A DNA stretch of 64,000 nt from an uncultured Bacteroidales bacterium (GCA_900317125.1 ONFR01000027.1:1-64000); one strand, 5' to 3'; positions 19,082 through 27,589 are shown, counted from the stretch's first letter. Notes: generated by a model from the sequence alone, not told the origin. Numbers and translations are program-made.

Positions 19082-20989
19082 TTAAATCATCGAGATGCTG
19101 CGTTTCACGAATTCTGTCAGTGCCTCGCCTTTCAGCAAGCCGTTGGCCAGCAGTGCAAGGTCGGTGAGTTGGTGCACCAGCTGCTTCTGCTTATCGGCGT
19201 CGCTCTCTTTGAGCACCTGCTCTATCAGCGGATGGTTCACGTTCACCACCAGGTTGTAGCTCTCGGGCAGTTCGCCGTAGAATCCCATCCCGCCGCCGCT
19301 GGTGGCGGACATCTCTTTGTAGCGTCGCATGAATTCGCTCTGTGTGATGACCATGGGCTGGTCGTCGCTCTCCATGCTCTCCATCTGCACGGTGAATTTC
19401 TGCTTGTCTACTTCTGCCTCAATGATGGGTTTCAGCTTCTCCTGGTCTTCCTTGCTCATCTTCTCGGGGATGCTGTCCTCGTGGGCAATCAATTTCTCCA
19501 CCGTGTCGGCGTCCACGCGGACAAAACGGCTCTTCTCCTTCTTCTGCTCCAACAGGTTCACCCAGTGGGGTGTCAGCACGCTGTCCATCAGCAGTACGTC
19601 GTAACCTTTGGCTTTGGCCTTGGCGATATAGGCGTGCTGCTCTTCGGCGTCGTTGGCATAAAGGTAGCAGACGTTTTTGTCCTTGTCGGTTTGCAGTGCC
19701 TTGATTTTGTCGCGGTAGTCATCCAGGCTGAAATACTGCCCTTCGGTGTTCTTCAGCAAGGCGAACTTCAGTGCCCGCTCGCAGAACTTCTCGTCGGTCA
19801 GCATGCCGTATTCCACAAAAATCTTGATGTCGTCCCATTTGTCCTCAAAGTCCTTGCGGTCGTTCTTGAACATTTCCTCCAGCTTGTCGGCCACCTTCTT
19901 GCTGATGTGTCCCGAAATCTTCTTCACGTTGCTGTCGCTCTGCAGATAGCTTCGGCTGACATTCAGCGGGATGTCGGGGCTGTCCAGCACGCCGTGCAGC
20001 AGCATCAGGTAGTCAGGCACTACGCCCTCCACGCTGTCGGTCACAAACACCTGGTTGCAGTACAGCTGAATCTTGTTGCGTGTCGGGTCGATGGTCTTGC
20101 GCACCTTGGGGAAATAGAGGATGCCCGTCAGGTTGAAGGGGTAGTCCACGTTCAGGTGAATCTGGAACAGGGGGTCCTCGAAATTCATCGGGTACAGTTC
20201 GTGGTAGAACTTCTTATAGTCCTCGTCTGTCAGATTGGCAGGATTCTTCTTCCAGGCAGGTTCTGTGTCGTTGATGATGCGGGGCTGTTTTTTCTCCACC
20301 CGTTTGGGCTGTTTCTTCTTGCCGCCGTTACCGTCGTCCACCTCGTCAAACTCTGTCTCGCTGTCCACCCACACGCTCTCTTCGCCATAGCGGATGGGGA
20401 TGGGCATAAAGCGGCAGTATTTTCTCAGCAGCTGCAGCACTTGCTGCTCGTCTAAGAATTCTTTGCAGTCGTCCGCTATGTGCAGCACAATGTCAGTGCC
20501 GCGCTCCGTGTGCTTCTTGTCCTCTTCCATGGTGAACTCCGGGTTGCCCTCGCAGCTCCAGTGGATGGCGGGTTCATCCTTGTACGATTTGGAGAAAATC
20601 TCCACTTTGTCGGCCACCATAAAGGCCGAGTAAAAGCCAAGGCCGAAGTGGCCTATCAGGTTCTCCTGTACGTCTTTGTATTTGTCCAAGAAGTCCGTCG
20701 CACCGCTGAAGGCAATCTGGTTGATATACTTCTCCACCTCCTCTGCAGTCATGCCTATACCGCGGTCGCTCACCGTCAGGGTTTTCTTCTTGTTGTCTAT
20801 GGCTATCTCCACCGTAAGGTCGCCCGTCTCTCCCTTCAGCTCACCGCGCGAGGCAAGGGCTTTCAGCTTCTGTGTGGCGTCAATGGCGTTGGACACTAGC
20901 TCACGCAGGAAGATCTCATGGTCCGAATAAAGGAATTTTTTGATGACCGGGAAGATGTTCTCGGTTTGTACATTCAAATTACCGTTCAT
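19082..20989 (-). CDS. htpG: HSP90-family chaperone
   Basis: A 635-residue ATP-dependent cytoplasmic chaperone. The N-terminal GHKL ATPase domain shows LRELVSNAIDAT (Mg-binding Asn), DRGIGM and GHFGLGFYSAFMVADKV. The middle domain follows from about residue 230, with the catalytic-loop region near NVSRSYLQ, and then a short bacterial C-terminal dimerisation domain. The linker near 210-240 is acidic and Lys-rich (DDGNGGKKKQPKR). The start MNGNLNVQTENIFPV matches the usual HtpG N-terminus. The gene is single, convergent with the 18029 gene. Confidence 0.97.
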   Translation of the reverse strand: MNGNLNVQTENIFPVIKKFLYSDHEIFLRELVSNAIDATQKLKALASRGELKGETGDLTVEIAIDNKKKTLTVSDRGIGMTAEEVEKYINQIAFSGATDFLDKYKDVQENLIGHFGLGFYSAFMVADKVEIFSKSYKDEPAIHWSCEGNPEFTMEEDKKHTERGTDIVLHIADDCKEFLDEQQVLQLLRKYCRFMPIPIRYGEESVWVDSETEFDEVDDGNGGKKKQPKRVEKKQPRIINDTEPAWKKNPANLTDEDYKKFYHELYPMNFEDPLFQIHLNVDYPFNLTGILYFPKVRKTIDPTRNKIQLYCNQVFVTDSVEGVVPDYLMLLHGVLDSPDIPLNVSRSYLQSDSNVKKISGHISKKVADKLEEMFKNDRKDFEDKWDDIKIFVEYGMLTDEKFCERALKFALLKNTEGQYFSLDDYRDKIKALQTDKDKNVCYLYANDAEEQHAYIAKAKAKGYDVLLMDSVLTPHWVNLLEQKKEKSRFVRVDADTVEKLIAHEDSIPEKMSKEDQEKLKPIIEAEVDKQKFTVQMESMESDDQPMVITQSEFMRRYKEMSATSGGGMGFYGELPESYNLVVNVNHPLIEQVLKESDADKQKQLVHQLTDLALLANGLLKGEALTEFVKRSISMI

Positions 20990-21150
20990 GTTATCGTATG
21001 TTTTTTTTGTTTTGCATTATTACGGAATACATATTTCCTTCTGCCCCCTGTTCAATAACCATGCCACTATGGCGTTGTGCCATTTTGTCAGCATGGCCGC
21101 TCTTGCTATTACCTTTTTTGCCCGAATCAGACTATAGCATTGTTGCTCCT

Positions 21151-21314
21151 CAAATAGCTGCCAGTGTTTACCATCTCTTTGACGACATGTCTGTGTTTGT
21201 TAACTATATGTAACTGATTAATCTACAATCAACAAATAGCTGCCAGTGTTTACCATCTCTTTGACGACATGTATGTGTTTGTTAACTATATGTAACTGAT
21301 TAATCTACAATCAA
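21151..21314 (+). repeat. 82-bp tandem duplication upstream of the peptide-lipoprotein locus
   Basis: Bases 21151-21232 are repeated head to tail at 21233-21314 with one substitution (a C to A change in the middle). It lies in the gene-free stretch 20990-21539 between htpG and the first peptide gene. That gap otherwise holds AT-rich sequence and the promoter at 21499. The near-identity points to a recent duplication. Confidence 0.95.
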
Positions 21315-21498
21315 CTATTTGAAATTTGCACTATCATACTGTTTTTGGGTAAGCGAAATGCTACGTATTTTCAGGAAAAAACGGTATCGTAAACATCAAA
21401 ATGTGTTCTTTTTGTATACAAAGCATGTTTGTATGTGTTTGGTTATCATTATTATATGCGGTATGAGTATTTTTTTCCCATATGTCATTTTTTTGTAG

Positions 21499-21506
21499 TA
21501 TTTTTG
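21499..21506 (+). promoter_or_regulatory. -7 box of the first peptide-lipoprotein module
   Basis: TATTTTTG followed by CATC matches TAnnTTTG and lies 33 bases before the peptide ATG at 21540. The region upstream is T-rich, with no certain -33 box. Confidence 0.55.
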
Positions 21507-21539
21507 CATCGTGTAATAATTTATATATAATTCAAAAAA

Positions 21540-21698
21540 ATGAAAAAGCAACTCAAAACAATTAAGATGGCCTACATGGCTCCTCAAGTTGAAGCCATGG
21601 AGGCTCGTGTTGAAAGAGGTTATTTCCTCAGTTCTGGACAAAATGGTAATGCAACCACAGAAGAGGTCTTGGAGTCGGGCTCTGCATTGTGGGGATGA
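21540..21698 (+). CDS. Small peptide 1 (52 aa), upstream partner of the first fimbrillin-like lipoprotein
   Basis: Starts MKKQLKTIKMAYMAPQVEAM and ends in LWG. Basic N-terminus, YMAPQVEAMEARVE core, then GYFLSSGQ and a Gly/Ser/Thr/Glu-rich tail. It is 37/52 identical to the peptide at 23362, and the codons differ mainly at silent sites, so the peptide itself is conserved. There is no signal peptide or transmembrane segment. From memory, short Bacteroidales proteins with a Y-x-x-P start and an LxxSG segment are common upstream of surface-protein genes and have no assigned function. Here it lies 71 bases before a lipoprotein gene, behind its own promoter. It could be a secreted peptide, a precursor or a regulatory leader. 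Confidence 0.8.
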   Translation: MKKQLKTIKMAYMAPQVEAMEARVERGYFLSSGQNGNATTEEVLESGSALWG

Positions 21699-21769
21699 TG
21701 CAATTCTCACAATCCATCATTATTGCTTAGTTAAACACGTGTATAATTAATTCGGAAAAAACAACAAAC

Positions 21770-23257
21770 ATGAAGAAAATTTTAGTTAGCCTTTCCCTTT
21801 GTGCATTGGTAGCATTCGGCTCCACTTCTTGTAAGAAGGACATTGAACTGAATAAAGGTGGCCACCAATTTCTCGCCGCAATGGAGAATTGCTCCAGCAG
21901 CGATTCAAAAACATCACTTAGCGGTTCCAATATCAATTGGAATGCAGGCGACGAAGTGATGGTATATGGCACTGAGCAGGCAGGTCTGTATACTGCCCAG
22001 CCAGGCGTGCCTGCCACTACAGCCACTCTTGTTAATGTTGATATGCCTGCACATGGGATACCTTATACTGCTATCTATCCCGCTGCTCTGGCCAACAGCG
22101 CCAGCAATATCACCCTCCCTGCCCTGCAGGAGACCGAAGATGGCAACCTGATGTCCAACTTCCCCATGATCGCCACCTCCATCGACGAGAACCTCGCCTT
22201 CAAAAACCTATGCGGCGCTTTGAAGGTTCACCTCGAGCAGGAGAATGTCAGCATTTACAAGATCGAAGTCACTGCCGAAACTGCCATCAACGGCACTTTC
22301 GACATCGACAACAGCGGTGATGACCCTGTTCTCACAAACGGTACTGAAGGCACCACCACCACCACCCTCATCTGCACCACTCCTCAGGACATCACCAGCG
22401 GTCACGACTTCTTCGTCACCATGCCCGCTGGCGACTACCAGAACCTGCAGGTCACCATCTATCGTTACGACAATGCCAAGCGCGTGAAGACCGCTCCCGC
22501 TGGTGCTACCATCACCATCGAGCGCAGCCATTACTTCACCCTCAACATCGCCACCGACTTTGCTCCCGATCCTTTCGTCGACGGTCTCATCTCCGTTTCC
22601 AACACCAAGCAGATTTACTTCGCCAAGGGTAACCTCCTTTTCGACAACGAGACTGGCGACTGGCGTTTTGCCGACAACCAGTATGCTCACTACAACAATC
22701 ATTCCAACACTGGTCTCCGCGACGAGTTCTACTATAGCACTCCTACCTCCAACTTCGGTCTCACCCGCGACATGAGCGACACCAACTTCGTCGACTGGGG
22801 CGCTGCCATCAACGACGACCAGGACGAGAATCCTTGGTATGTCCTTTCTTATGACGAGATTGACTTCATGATTTGCAACACCGTCAAGCGCGGCAACACC
22901 AAGCACGGCTTCGCCTCTATCGCTGGCAACAACGGCCTCGTCATTGTGCCGGACGTCTGGACTTGTCCCGAAGGTGTCCGTTTCGTTCCTCGCGGAAGCA
23001 GCACTCCCTCTTTCAGCTCCAACACCTACACTGTTGAAGAATGGGCCAAGATGGAAGCCAGCGGTGCCGCCTTCCTCCCCATCGGAGTCGGCGCTTCCAC
23101 TCAAGGATACTACTGGACCGTCAGCCGTATCAACGAGCGTTGGCAGAGCTGGCGTTTCAAGGCCAGCAATGCTAGCATGAGCTCTTCTTCCTCATGGAAC
23201 GACAACCAGCCCATCGGTGTCCGTCTAGTCATGACCGCACGCGAAACCAACGAATAA
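21770..23257 (+). CDS. Fimbrillin-like surface lipoprotein, module 1
   Basis: 495 residues. A lipoprotein signal peptide ends at Cys21 in the lipobox STSC, followed by KKD, which resembles Bacteroidota surface-export signals. Residues about 30-270 form a fimbrillin-like domain (SKTSLSGSNINWNAGDEVMVY, NFPM, LCGALKVHL, FFVTMPAGDY). Residues about 280-490 form a second domain (AKGNLLFDNETGDWRFADNQ, VDWG, VPDVWT, WAKMEASGAAFLP, YYWTVS, VRLV), a type common in Bacteroidales lipoproteins and like FISUMP/DUF1566 folds. The N-terminal half is nearly the same as module 2, while the C-terminal half diverges. It probably sits on the outer-membrane surface, perhaps as a pilus tip or accessory subunit; that role is inference. 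Confidence 0.88.
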   Translation: MKKILVSLSLCALVAFGSTSCKKDIELNKGGHQFLAAMENCSSSDSKTSLSGSNINWNAGDEVMVYGTEQAGLYTAQPGVPATTATLVNVDMPAHGIPYTAIYPAALANSASNITLPALQETEDGNLMSNFPMIATSIDENLAFKNLCGALKVHLEQENVSIYKIEVTAETAINGTFDIDNSGDDPVLTNGTEGTTTTTLICTTPQDITSGHDFFVTMPAGDYQNLQVTIYRYDNAKRVKTAPAGATITIERSHYFTLNIATDFAPDPFVDGLISVSNTKQIYFAKGNLLFDNETGDWRFADNQYAHYNNHSNTGLRDEFYYSTPTSNFGLTRDMSDTNFVDWGAAINDDQDENPWYVLSYDEIDFMICNTVKRGNTKHGFASIAGNNGLVIVPDVWTCPEGVRFVPRGSSTPSFSSNTYTVEEWAKMEASGAAFLPIGVGASTQGYYWTVSRINERWQSWRFKASNASMSSSSSWNDNQPIGVRLVMTARETNE

Positions 23258-23267
23258 GAAACACTCT

Positions 23268-23303
23268 ATATAAGCGGGACGGCACACGTCGCCCCGCTTA
23301 TAT
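23268..23303 (+). terminator. Hairpin between modules 1 and 2
   Basis: A perfect 11-bp stem (23268-23278 and 23293-23303) with the inner pair GAC/GTC. It lies 10 bases after the lipoprotein stop and is followed by TGGTAAATAAAAA rather than a clean T run. It could be a partial terminator or an mRNA-stabilising hairpin. Confidence 0.6.
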
Positions 23304-23361
23304 GGTAAATAAAAACCATATTATTTATTTATTAACCATTTTATTAACCCAAAACAACAAA

Positions 23362-23520
23362 ATGAAAAAAGAACAGAAAACAAACAAGATGACCTACATG
23401 GCTCCCCAGGTGGAGGCCATGGAAGCACGAGTTGAGAAAGGTTACTTCCTTAGCTCTGGGCAGAGTGGCAACGGCATTACTGAAGAAATGACCGAAGCTG
23501 GTTCCGCCACTTGGGGTTGA
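23362..23520 (+). CDS. Small peptide 2 (52 aa), upstream partner of the second lipoprotein
   Basis: Starts MKKEQKTNKMTYMAPQVEAM and ends in TWG, the same length as peptide 1. The block YMAPQVEAMEARVE-[RK]-GYFLSSGQ-[NS]-GN is unchanged between the two except for one Arg/Lys swap, although at least a dozen codons in it carry silent changes. The tail after GN varies (GITEEMTEAGSA against ATTEEVLESGSA). It lies 58 bases after the module 1 hairpin and 65 bases before the module 2 lipoprotein. Function unknown; conserved at the protein level. Confidence 0.82.
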   Translation: MKKEQKTNKMTYMAPQVEAMEARVEKGYFLSSGQSGNGITEEMTEAGSATWG

Positions 23521-23585
23521 TGCTTCCCCCACGCAATTCATTTAAGTTCAATTAATTTAAAAGAATCAGCAAACACAAACAAAAC

Positions 23586-25271
23586 ATGAAGAAAACATTA
23601 GTTAGCCTTTCCCTCTGTGCCCTGGTTGCCCTTGGCGCCACATCGTGCAAGAAAGACATTGAACAGAACAAAGGTGGCCATCAATTCCGTGCCACAATGG
23701 AAAATTGTTCCAGCAGCGATTCAAAAACCACTCTCAGCGGTTCCAATATCAATTGGAATGCAGGTGACGAAGTGATGATTTATGGTAAAGAGCAGACAGG
23801 TCTGTATACTGCCCAGCCTGGCAGTCCCGCCACTACAGCCACTCTAGTCAATGTTGATATGCCTGCTCAAGGCATTCCTTATACCGCTATCTACCCCGCT
23901 GCTCTGGCCAATAGTGCCACTAGCGTTTCCCTCCCTGCCGAGCAGGTCTCTGTTGACGGCAACCTCATCTCCAACTTCCCCATGTACGCCACCACCTCCG
24001 ACGAGAACCTTGCTTTCAAGAACCTCTTCGGTGCGCTGAAACTCCACCTCCAGCAGGAAGGTGCCACTGTCAGCCGTATTGAGGTCACCGCCGACGTCGA
24101 AATCAACGGTAACTTCGATATTGACAATAGCGGCGAGAACCCCGAGGTGACCTATGCCGATGGCGGTAGCTACACCACCACCCTCATCTGCACCACCCCG
24201 CAGGACATCACCAACGGCCACGACTTCTTCGTCACCATGCCCGCTGGCACCTACTCCAACCTTACCATCAAGATCCAGAACGCCGGTTACGGTGTCGAGA
24301 AGCACAGCCCCCAAGGTGCTACCATCACCATCGAGCGCAGCCGCTACTTCACCCTCGGCTTCCAGACTCTCAACATGCCTGTTCCTCCCGAGGATGGCGT
24401 CTGGGGTCTCTACTCCGTCAGCGCTACTCAGCAGGTCTGGATTGCCGCCGGTAACCTCCAGTTCAACAAGACCATCGGCACCTACACCTCCATCGACCAG
24501 GAAACCCACGATGGCACTTGGCGTATTGCCGAGCATCAGTACGACCGCTGCGGCTGGGTATACAATAATGCCGTCTATGGCCGTAACAGCTTCGAAGGAA
24601 ATGTCGAGGATGGCAACAATGCCACCAGCAACGGCTGGATCGATTTGGTCTGCTGGGCTGCTACCGGCTACAACGGTCTCAATCCGCTGCCTCGTCCCAG
24701 CTTCTCCACTCGTAGTGGCTACTCCAACGACACCGATCCTCTCTACAATGTGGAGAGCATCGCCGGCACCAACTACGACTGGGGTGTCTATATTATCGGC
24801 GACCAATGGCGTACCTGGACATACGATGAATTCCGTTTCTTGACTCATCAAACCGGCAATGCACCCATGCGTGCCAACCGTCAGGGTGGTGCCACCGTTT
24901 GTGGTGTCCCCGGTCTGCTTCTGCTTCCCGACATCTGGAATGGCCCTGCTATCAACACTGCCAACGCTTATACAAGCAATGTGTATGACGAAGAGGCTTG
25001 GGCTGAGATGGAATCCTATGGTGCTGCATTCCTGCCTTGCACTGGTGCTGCTTCCAGCACCTTGAATGTAACCGCCACCTCCGGTGCCAACTATGGTGCT
25101 TACTGGACGGTTACTGCTGCTGGCTACAACACCTCTTCCGACCATTGGAAGAATGCCTTCCATGGTGTAGTCGATGGTGCCAACACTGGCAACATCGCCG
25201 GTACCAACAATAACGAGTACCGTGGCATGGCCGCCGTCCGTTTGGTCAAGAACTATGTTCCCGCCAACTAA
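23586..25271 (+). CDS. Fimbrillin-like surface lipoprotein, module 2
   Basis: 561 residues, paralogue of module 1. The lipobox is GATSC with Cys21, then KKDIEQNKGGHQF. The fimbrillin-like region to about residue 270 closely copies module 1 (SGSNINWNAGDEVMIY, FFVTMPAGTYSNL, ERSRYFTLGF). The C-terminal domain is longer and differs in sequence (IAAGNLQFNK, WRIAEHQYDRCGW, IDLVCWAATGYNG, LLLPDIWNG, WAEMESYGAAFLP, YWTV, AAVRLV). The last residues are NYVPAN. Conserved base and variable distal domain suggest a shared assembly part carrying different surface faces. It is followed by a very strong GC hairpin. Confidence 0.88.
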   Translation: MKKTLVSLSLCALVALGATSCKKDIEQNKGGHQFRATMENCSSSDSKTTLSGSNINWNAGDEVMIYGKEQTGLYTAQPGSPATTATLVNVDMPAQGIPYTAIYPAALANSATSVSLPAEQVSVDGNLISNFPMYATTSDENLAFKNLFGALKLHLQQEGATVSRIEVTADVEINGNFDIDNSGENPEVTYADGGSYTTTLICTTPQDITNGHDFFVTMPAGTYSNLTIKIQNAGYGVEKHSPQGATITIERSRYFTLGFQTLNMPVPPEDGVWGLYSVSATQQVWIAAGNLQFNKTIGTYTSIDQETHDGTWRIAEHQYDRCGWVYNNAVYGRNSFEGNVEDGNNATSNGWIDLVCWAATGYNGLNPLPRPSFSTRSGYSNDTDPLYNVESIAGTNYDWGVYIIGDQWRTWTYDEFRFLTHQTGNAPMRANRQGGATVCGVPGLLLLPDIWNGPAINTANAYTSNVYDEEAWAEMESYGAAFLPCTGAASSTLNVTATSGANYGAYWTVTAAGYNTSSDHWKNAFHGVVDGANTGNIAGTNNNEYRGMAAVRLVKNYVPAN

Positions 25272-25318
25272 TCCTCTTATGATTACACGTTAATCAACAC
25301 TTCAATAAACAAACAACC

Positions 25319-25344
25319 ACGCGGGGCGGCCCGCCGCCCCGCGT
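25319..25344 (+). terminator. Strong hairpin after module 2
   Basis: A perfect 11-bp stem (25319-25329 and 25334-25344), almost all G-C, with loop CCCG, followed by TATTAAAATT. It lies 47 bases after the lipoprotein stop codon, in an otherwise AT-rich gap. Confidence 0.75.
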
Positions 25345-25388
25345 TATTAAAATTAATATAATAGTTGTATTTAACAACCATGGGTAAA

Positions 25389-25579
25389 ATGAAAAAAAAC
25401 AATAACAAATACTTGCAGCCAACCATATCTGTAGTTCGTTTTATGTTGAGGTAGGCTTTGAATTATCCAATGAAGAGAGTTTTGAGCAAATAGAGGCCAA
25501 TGATGGCAACACCGACCTTACGGGTGATGATTTCGGTGGTGGCAGCAACACACAGAATACATTCGGAAATATTTTTTAA
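25389..25579 (+). pseudogene. Small peptide 3, frameshifted
   Basis: Frame 1 reads MKKNNNKYLQPTISVVRFMLR then stops at 25454. One base further on, the frame beginning at 25445 reads VEVGFELSNEESFEQIEAND and continues to a stop at 25579, ending FGNIF. Joined with one missing base the product would be about 63 aa, with the same plan as peptides 1 and 2: MKK start, YLQP (compare YMAP), a VExGFEL segment (compare VExGYFL) and a Gly/Asn/Thr tail. It ends 11 bases before the third lipoprotein. It is a decayed member of the peptide family, a programmed-frameshift candidate, or a sequencing error. Confidence 0.6.
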
Positions 25580-25590
25580 AGTGATATAAT

Positions 25591-27339
25591 ATGAGAAGAA
25601 CTAACTTATTTTTATTACTAGCCATAGCAGCTGTTTTTGGTTTATTCAGTTCTTGTCAGAAAGAACAGTTGGCTGGTGGTAGTTTCTCTGCCACAATGGA
25701 ACAATACGGTGACAAGGATAGCAAAGTTGTATACGACAGCGTAAGCAGAAAATTCAGTTGGCAGTTAAATGATATAATTCGAGTGTATCGCCACCAGAAT
25801 GGTACCACTACCAATAAATATGGAGAGTATAAAGCTACTACATTGGATGGCACACGAGCCATTTTCACTTATGCTAGTACTAGTACCCAACGTGCAGATG
25901 TGACTTCAGATGGCTTTGCTGGATCATACTATGCCTTTTATCCCGATAATATTCAAAGCAATTTAGCAATCCATTCGATAGGTGATAGTTTTTATGTGGG
26001 ATCTCTTAGAGTGAATCTTCCAACAATCCAAAAGACTGATGAGGGTGGTAACTTGATAACCTTCCCAATGTTTGCAGAATCTGAACCGGAAGACCAACAT
26101 TTACACTTTAAGAACCTTTGTGGACTGGTGCGTCTTTCTCTCCAGAAAGCCAATACCTCTATCTATGCCATTTCAGTAACCACTGAGAATGCTGTTAATG
26201 GCCCGTTTAAGGTTACCAATCATAAAACTGATCCTGTACTTGAAATGTATGGCAGTTTGTCGGATGCAAAAAAAACTGTCCGCCTGAATCTCGGTGCAGC
26301 GCAGAGTATTGATAGTAGAAGAGACTTTTATATTGCATTACCCGCAGGTACCTATAATAATCTTCAGATAAAAATCTATGCAACTGATGGCAGCGTCTGC
26401 ACGTTAAACAAGCAGAGTTCAAGGCCTCTCCAGATTGCCCGCAATAAATACACTCGTGTCGATCTGACCAATACAACGCTCAATTTCACATTCGATCTTG
26501 TTGGATACAAGGGCGGTCTGTTCTCGGTGTCGGCAGATAAGGTAGTCATGTTCTCGCAAGGTAATCTTCAATACCAAGCATCCACACGTAAATGGCAGTT
26601 TGCTGCCAACCAGTATGACCGTTGTTTCCCATCTTATATGGATTCAACTGCAATCCATTCGTATTATTTGGCTGACGGTTCTAGTGAAGACTGGGTTGAT
26701 ATATTCGGTTGGGGAACTAGCGGGCATGATGGAAAGTATCCTCATGTATTAAATACCGACAACGCATGGTATGTCAATGGTGATAATTATGACATTACCG
26801 GAAACAGAGCTAATTACGATTGGGGAGTGAAAAATCGTATATTAAATGGCGGAGATGTCCCCGGCAAGTGGCGTACCTTAACAAAAAATGAGTGGAATTA
26901 TCTACTTGATACCCGTCCAAATGCTGGTCAAAAATGGGCAAGAGCAAAAGTTTGTGATGTACCTGGTGTAATACTATTACCTGATGTATGGACATATCCG
27001 ACAAATAGTACCCTTATCTGCGGTAGTAATTCAAGATTTAATGGCACTAATAGTAATACGGTTGATGCTACATGGTGGGGTCAACTTGAACAGGCTGGTG
27101 CAGTCTTCTTGCCTGCTTCTGGCTATTTTGGTTATGCCACTACTACTTCTTATCCTGATTGGCAATCAAGCAGTATCGGTACGGAATGTTCTTATTGGTC
27201 AAGTTCCAAACATTATCAAAGTACTCACCCTGAATCTGCCTCCTGTTTGAAGTTGGGTACATCTGGAGGTAATTCAAATATTAGCAATTATCTTCGAAGG
27301 AATTGTCTTCCTGTCCGCTTGGTGCATGATATTGAATAG
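25591..27339 (+). CDS. Fimbrillin-like surface lipoprotein, module 3
   Basis: 582 residues. The signal peptide ends at Cys22 in the lipobox FSSC, followed by QKEQ. The fimbrillin-like region (SFSATMEQYGDKDSKVVYD, FSWQLNDIIRVY, NLITFPMFAE, LHFKNLCGLVRLSL, FYIALPAGTYNNLQI) is clearly related to modules 1 and 2 but diverged. The C-terminal domain carries LFSVSADKVVMFSQGNLQYQ, WQFAANQYDR, WVDIFGWGTSG, WRTLTKNEWNYLL, GVILLPDVWTYP, WWGQLEQAGAVFLPASG, YWSSS and LPVRLVHD. The gene is visibly more AT-rich than modules 1 and 2, suggesting a separate origin. It ends in its own terminator. Confidence 0.88.
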   Translation: MRRTNLFLLLAIAAVFGLFSSCQKEQLAGGSFSATMEQYGDKDSKVVYDSVSRKFSWQLNDIIRVYRHQNGTTTNKYGEYKATTLDGTRAIFTYASTSTQRADVTSDGFAGSYYAFYPDNIQSNLAIHSIGDSFYVGSLRVNLPTIQKTDEGGNLITFPMFAESEPEDQHLHFKNLCGLVRLSLQKANTSIYAISVTTENAVNGPFKVTNHKTDPVLEMYGSLSDAKKTVRLNLGAAQSIDSRRDFYIALPAGTYNNLQIKIYATDGSVCTLNKQSSRPLQIARNKYTRVDLTNTTLNFTFDLVGYKGGLFSVSADKVVMFSQGNLQYQASTRKWQFAANQYDRCFPSYMDSTAIHSYYLADGSSEDWVDIFGWGTSGHDGKYPHVLNTDNAWYVNGDNYDITGNRANYDWGVKNRILNGGDVPGKWRTLTKNEWNYLLDTRPNAGQKWARAKVCDVPGVILLPDVWTYPTNSTLICGSNSRFNGTNSNTVDATWWGQLEQAGAVFLPASGYFGYATTTSYPDWQSSSIGTECSYWSSSKHYQSTHPESASCLKLGTSGGNSNISNYLRRNCLPVRLVHDIE

Positions 27340-27360
27340 TTGAATAGATTGAGTATTCGA

Positions 27361-27388
27361 TAATAGGGGGTCGTGAGGCCCCCTATTA
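27361..27388 (+). terminator. Terminator of module 3
   Basis: A perfect 10-bp stem TAATAGGGGG/CCCCCTATTA (27361-27370 and 27379-27388) with an 8-base loop, followed by TTTGTT. It lies 21 bases after the stop codon. Confidence 0.8.
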
Positions 27389-27564
27389 TTTGTTCCAGTC
27401 GCTGAGGCGTCGTTCAATATCGGATCCTTCTCCGTTCGTTATTGGATCGTTACCTTATTATATAAAGGAAAACGATGCAGTAACAATCGTCAATCGATGC
27501 GATATTGAAGGGACTTAGTGCATTGTCGGTGTCGGCATTTTCCCGCGGTATGGATTTTTTTTCG

Positions 27565-27572
27565 TATCTTTG
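27565..27572 (+). promoter_or_regulatory. -7 box TATCTTTG upstream of the RAYT island
   Basis: TATCTTTG followed by CAG matches the Bacteroidota -7 consensus. It lies 18 bases before the first repeat unit of the RAYT island and in line with queF beyond it. It may be the original queF promoter, separated from its gene by the insertion, or may drive the transposase. Confidence 0.5.
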
Positions 27573-27589
27573 CAGCCGATTTTGCGCTA

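Noticed and set aside
19025..20455. 476-codon frame on the plus strand opposite htpG
   Set aside because: Antisense shadow of a gene with strong family identity; His/Leu/Val-rich composition is typical of a reverse frame.
23844..25163. 439-codon minus-strand frame opposite lipoprotein module 2
   Set aside because: Gly/Val-rich shadow caused by the C-ending codons of the real gene; a similar shadow exists opposite module 1.
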